The translations under genes and the position numbers were made by a program. Under the pieces are notes generated by a model, which had not been told where the DNA came from, did not search any database, and saw nothing but the letters and a program-made list of their open reading frames with translations. 7,693 nucleotides of DNA from a bacterium (lineage in GTDB: Bacteria > SZUA-79 > Acidulodesulfobacterales > Acidulodesulfobacteraceae), in the NCBI GenBank assembly GCA_021813595.1, contig JAKAKF010000128.1, forward strand, positions 1 through 7,693, read 5' to 3'. Within the stretch, counting starts at the first letter, position 1. Every line of letters begins with the position of its first letter. Of this stretch, positions 7,178 to 7,693 are shown piece by piece.

Positions 7178-7186
7178 AATTTACCG

Positions 7187-7191
7187 CCTCC
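7187..7191 (-). promoter_or_regulatory. Shine-Dalgarno site of the receiver-domain gene
   Basis: Read on the minus strand this is GGAGG within GGGAGGCGGT, nine bases before the ATG at 7177. It is the strongest ribosome-binding site in the window and fixes the start of the protein just before its first receiver beta-strand. Confidence 0.75.
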
Positions 7192-7217
7192 CAATGCTTT
7201 AAAACATTTGTTATTTT

Positions 7218-7226
7218 TGATATACT
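7218..7226 (+). promoter_or_regulatory. Candidate extended -10 promoter for the lptF/lptG-like gene
   Basis: TGATATACT fits an extended -10 element (TGn followed by TATACT), and a perfect TATAAT overlaps its end at 7226-7231. No good -35 hexamer is seen at 16-18 bp for either. Transcription would start roughly 65-70 bases before the ATG at 7300. Confidence 0.35.
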
Positions 7227-7254
7227 ATAATTGTTCTTTGCCAATTTTATCTTA

Positions 7255-7283
7255 ATTTTAATATTTTTAAATAATATAGTCAA
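7255..7283 (-). promoter_or_regulatory. Candidate sigma-70 promoter for the receiver-nadC-birA-coaX operon
   Basis: On the minus strand TTGACT (7283-7278) and TAAAAT (7260-7255) are separated by exactly 17 bases. Each hexamer matches five of six consensus positions. Transcription should begin near 7248, giving a leader of about 70 nt before the ATG at 7177. It overlaps the divergent control region of the lptF/lptG-like gene. Confidence 0.55.
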
Positions 7284-7299
7284 TAATTTTAAAGCTATT

Positions 7300-7693
7300 A
7301 TGTCGACCATAGACAGATATATATTTAAGCAGATGGTTTTTCCTTTCATCTTCGGACTTTTAGTATTTACGTTCAGCGTTACTATAAACCGAATTCTTTT
7401 GCTGACTCAGATGGTCCTTAATAAGGGCATAAGCATTTCGGCGGTATTAAAACTCGCAAGTTTAACTATACCGGATTTTATGATTATAACGCTTCCGGTG
7501 TCTTTTTTGCTTGCCCTCCTCACCGTGTTCGGAAAAATGACGCAGGATAACGAAATTATGGCGCTTAGGGCATCCGGAATAAGCATAGTCAAGCTTACTA
7601 AGCCGGTTTTATTGTTTGCGCTGATACCGCTTTCGTTTTCTATTCTTTTTTCCTTTTATATGGCGCCGAGATTTAATTTCTTTTTCAGGGTTC
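7300..7693 (+). CDS. LptF/LptG (YjgP/YjgQ) family lipopolysaccharide export permease, 3'-truncated
   Basis: An open frame from ATG 7300 to the window edge gives the first 131 residues of a protein that is usually about 350-400 long. LptF and LptG form the membrane part of the LptB2FG ABC transporter, which pulls lipopolysaccharide out of the inner membrane toward the LptA bridge. Family features: the start MSTIDRYIFKQM, a first membrane helix at about 12-35, a second at about 57-79, the hallmark segment DNEIMALRASGIS at 83-95, which matches the D-E-x-x-A-x-R-A-S-G-I-S pattern, and a third helix at about 102-122. The window does not show enough to decide between LptF and LptG. The SD is weak. 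The frame is open upstream to a TTG at 7231, but family starts align with the ATG. It is divergent from the receiver-domain gene across 122 bp. Confidence 0.93.
   Translation, partial: MSTIDRYIFKQMVFPFIFGLLVFTFSVTINRILLLTQMVLNKGISISAVLKLASLTIPDFMIITLPVSFLLALLTVFGKMTQDNEIMALRASGISIVKLTKPVLLFALIPLSFSILFSFYMAPRFNFFFRV

Noticed and set aside
7231..7299. A TTG start extending the lptF/lptG-like protein by 23 residues
   Set aside because: There is no SD upstream of the TTG, the added segment is AT-driven Ile/Leu/Asn-rich, it would overlap the predicted promoter, and family proteins begin at a position matching the ATG at 7300.

Overview
The window looks like chromosomal DNA from a Gram-negative (diderm) bacterium. 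It holds part of an LptF/LptG-type lipopolysaccharide export permease, a RapZ homologue and a set of bacterial coenzyme genes. Base composition is moderately AT-rich (roughly 40% GC by eye). ATA is a favoured isoleucine codon and AGA is common for arginine. The nadC-birA-coaX order, the receiver protein beside it and the archaeal/Thermotoga-like AhcY would fit a deltaproteobacterium-like lineage (Desulfobacterota or relatives). That placement is inference, not proof.

Left half, plus strand: the 3' part of rapZ (cut by the window edge), then metK (SAM synthetase) and ahcY (S-adenosylhomocysteine hydrolase). A sigma-70-like promoter lies between rapZ and metK, so metK-ahcY is probably its own methylation-cycle unit: MetK makes SAM, methyltransferases turn it into SAH, and AhcY cleaves SAH back toward homocysteine. 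AhcY is of the short, archaeal-like type.

Middle, minus strand, convergent with ahcY across only 14 bp: a four-gene run transcribed right to left. It starts with a large receiver-domain protein, followed by nadC (quinolinate phosphoribosyltransferase, NAD synthesis), birA (biotin-protein ligase) and coaX (type III pantothenate kinase, CoA synthesis). Gaps are 10, 53 and 19 bp. A well-formed promoter (TTGACT-17-TAAAAT) and a strong Shine-Dalgarno sequence precede the first gene.

Right end, plus strand: a divergent, truncated lptF/lptG-like gene with an extended -10 promoter candidate. The 122-bp intergenic region serves both directions.

The most unusual gene is the first in the minus-strand run. 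Its receiver domain has lost the phosphoacceptor Asp (Gly54) and also the conserved Thr and Lys. It is joined by a long acidic, Pro/Glu/Ala-rich linker to a C-terminal helical segment that resembles the oligomerisation end of the polar scaffold PopZ. I see no CRISPR array, tRNA, rRNA, insertion sequence, attachment site or convincing terminator. Apart from the ends and short intergenic gaps, the window is fully coding, with no gene-free stretch above 300 bases.
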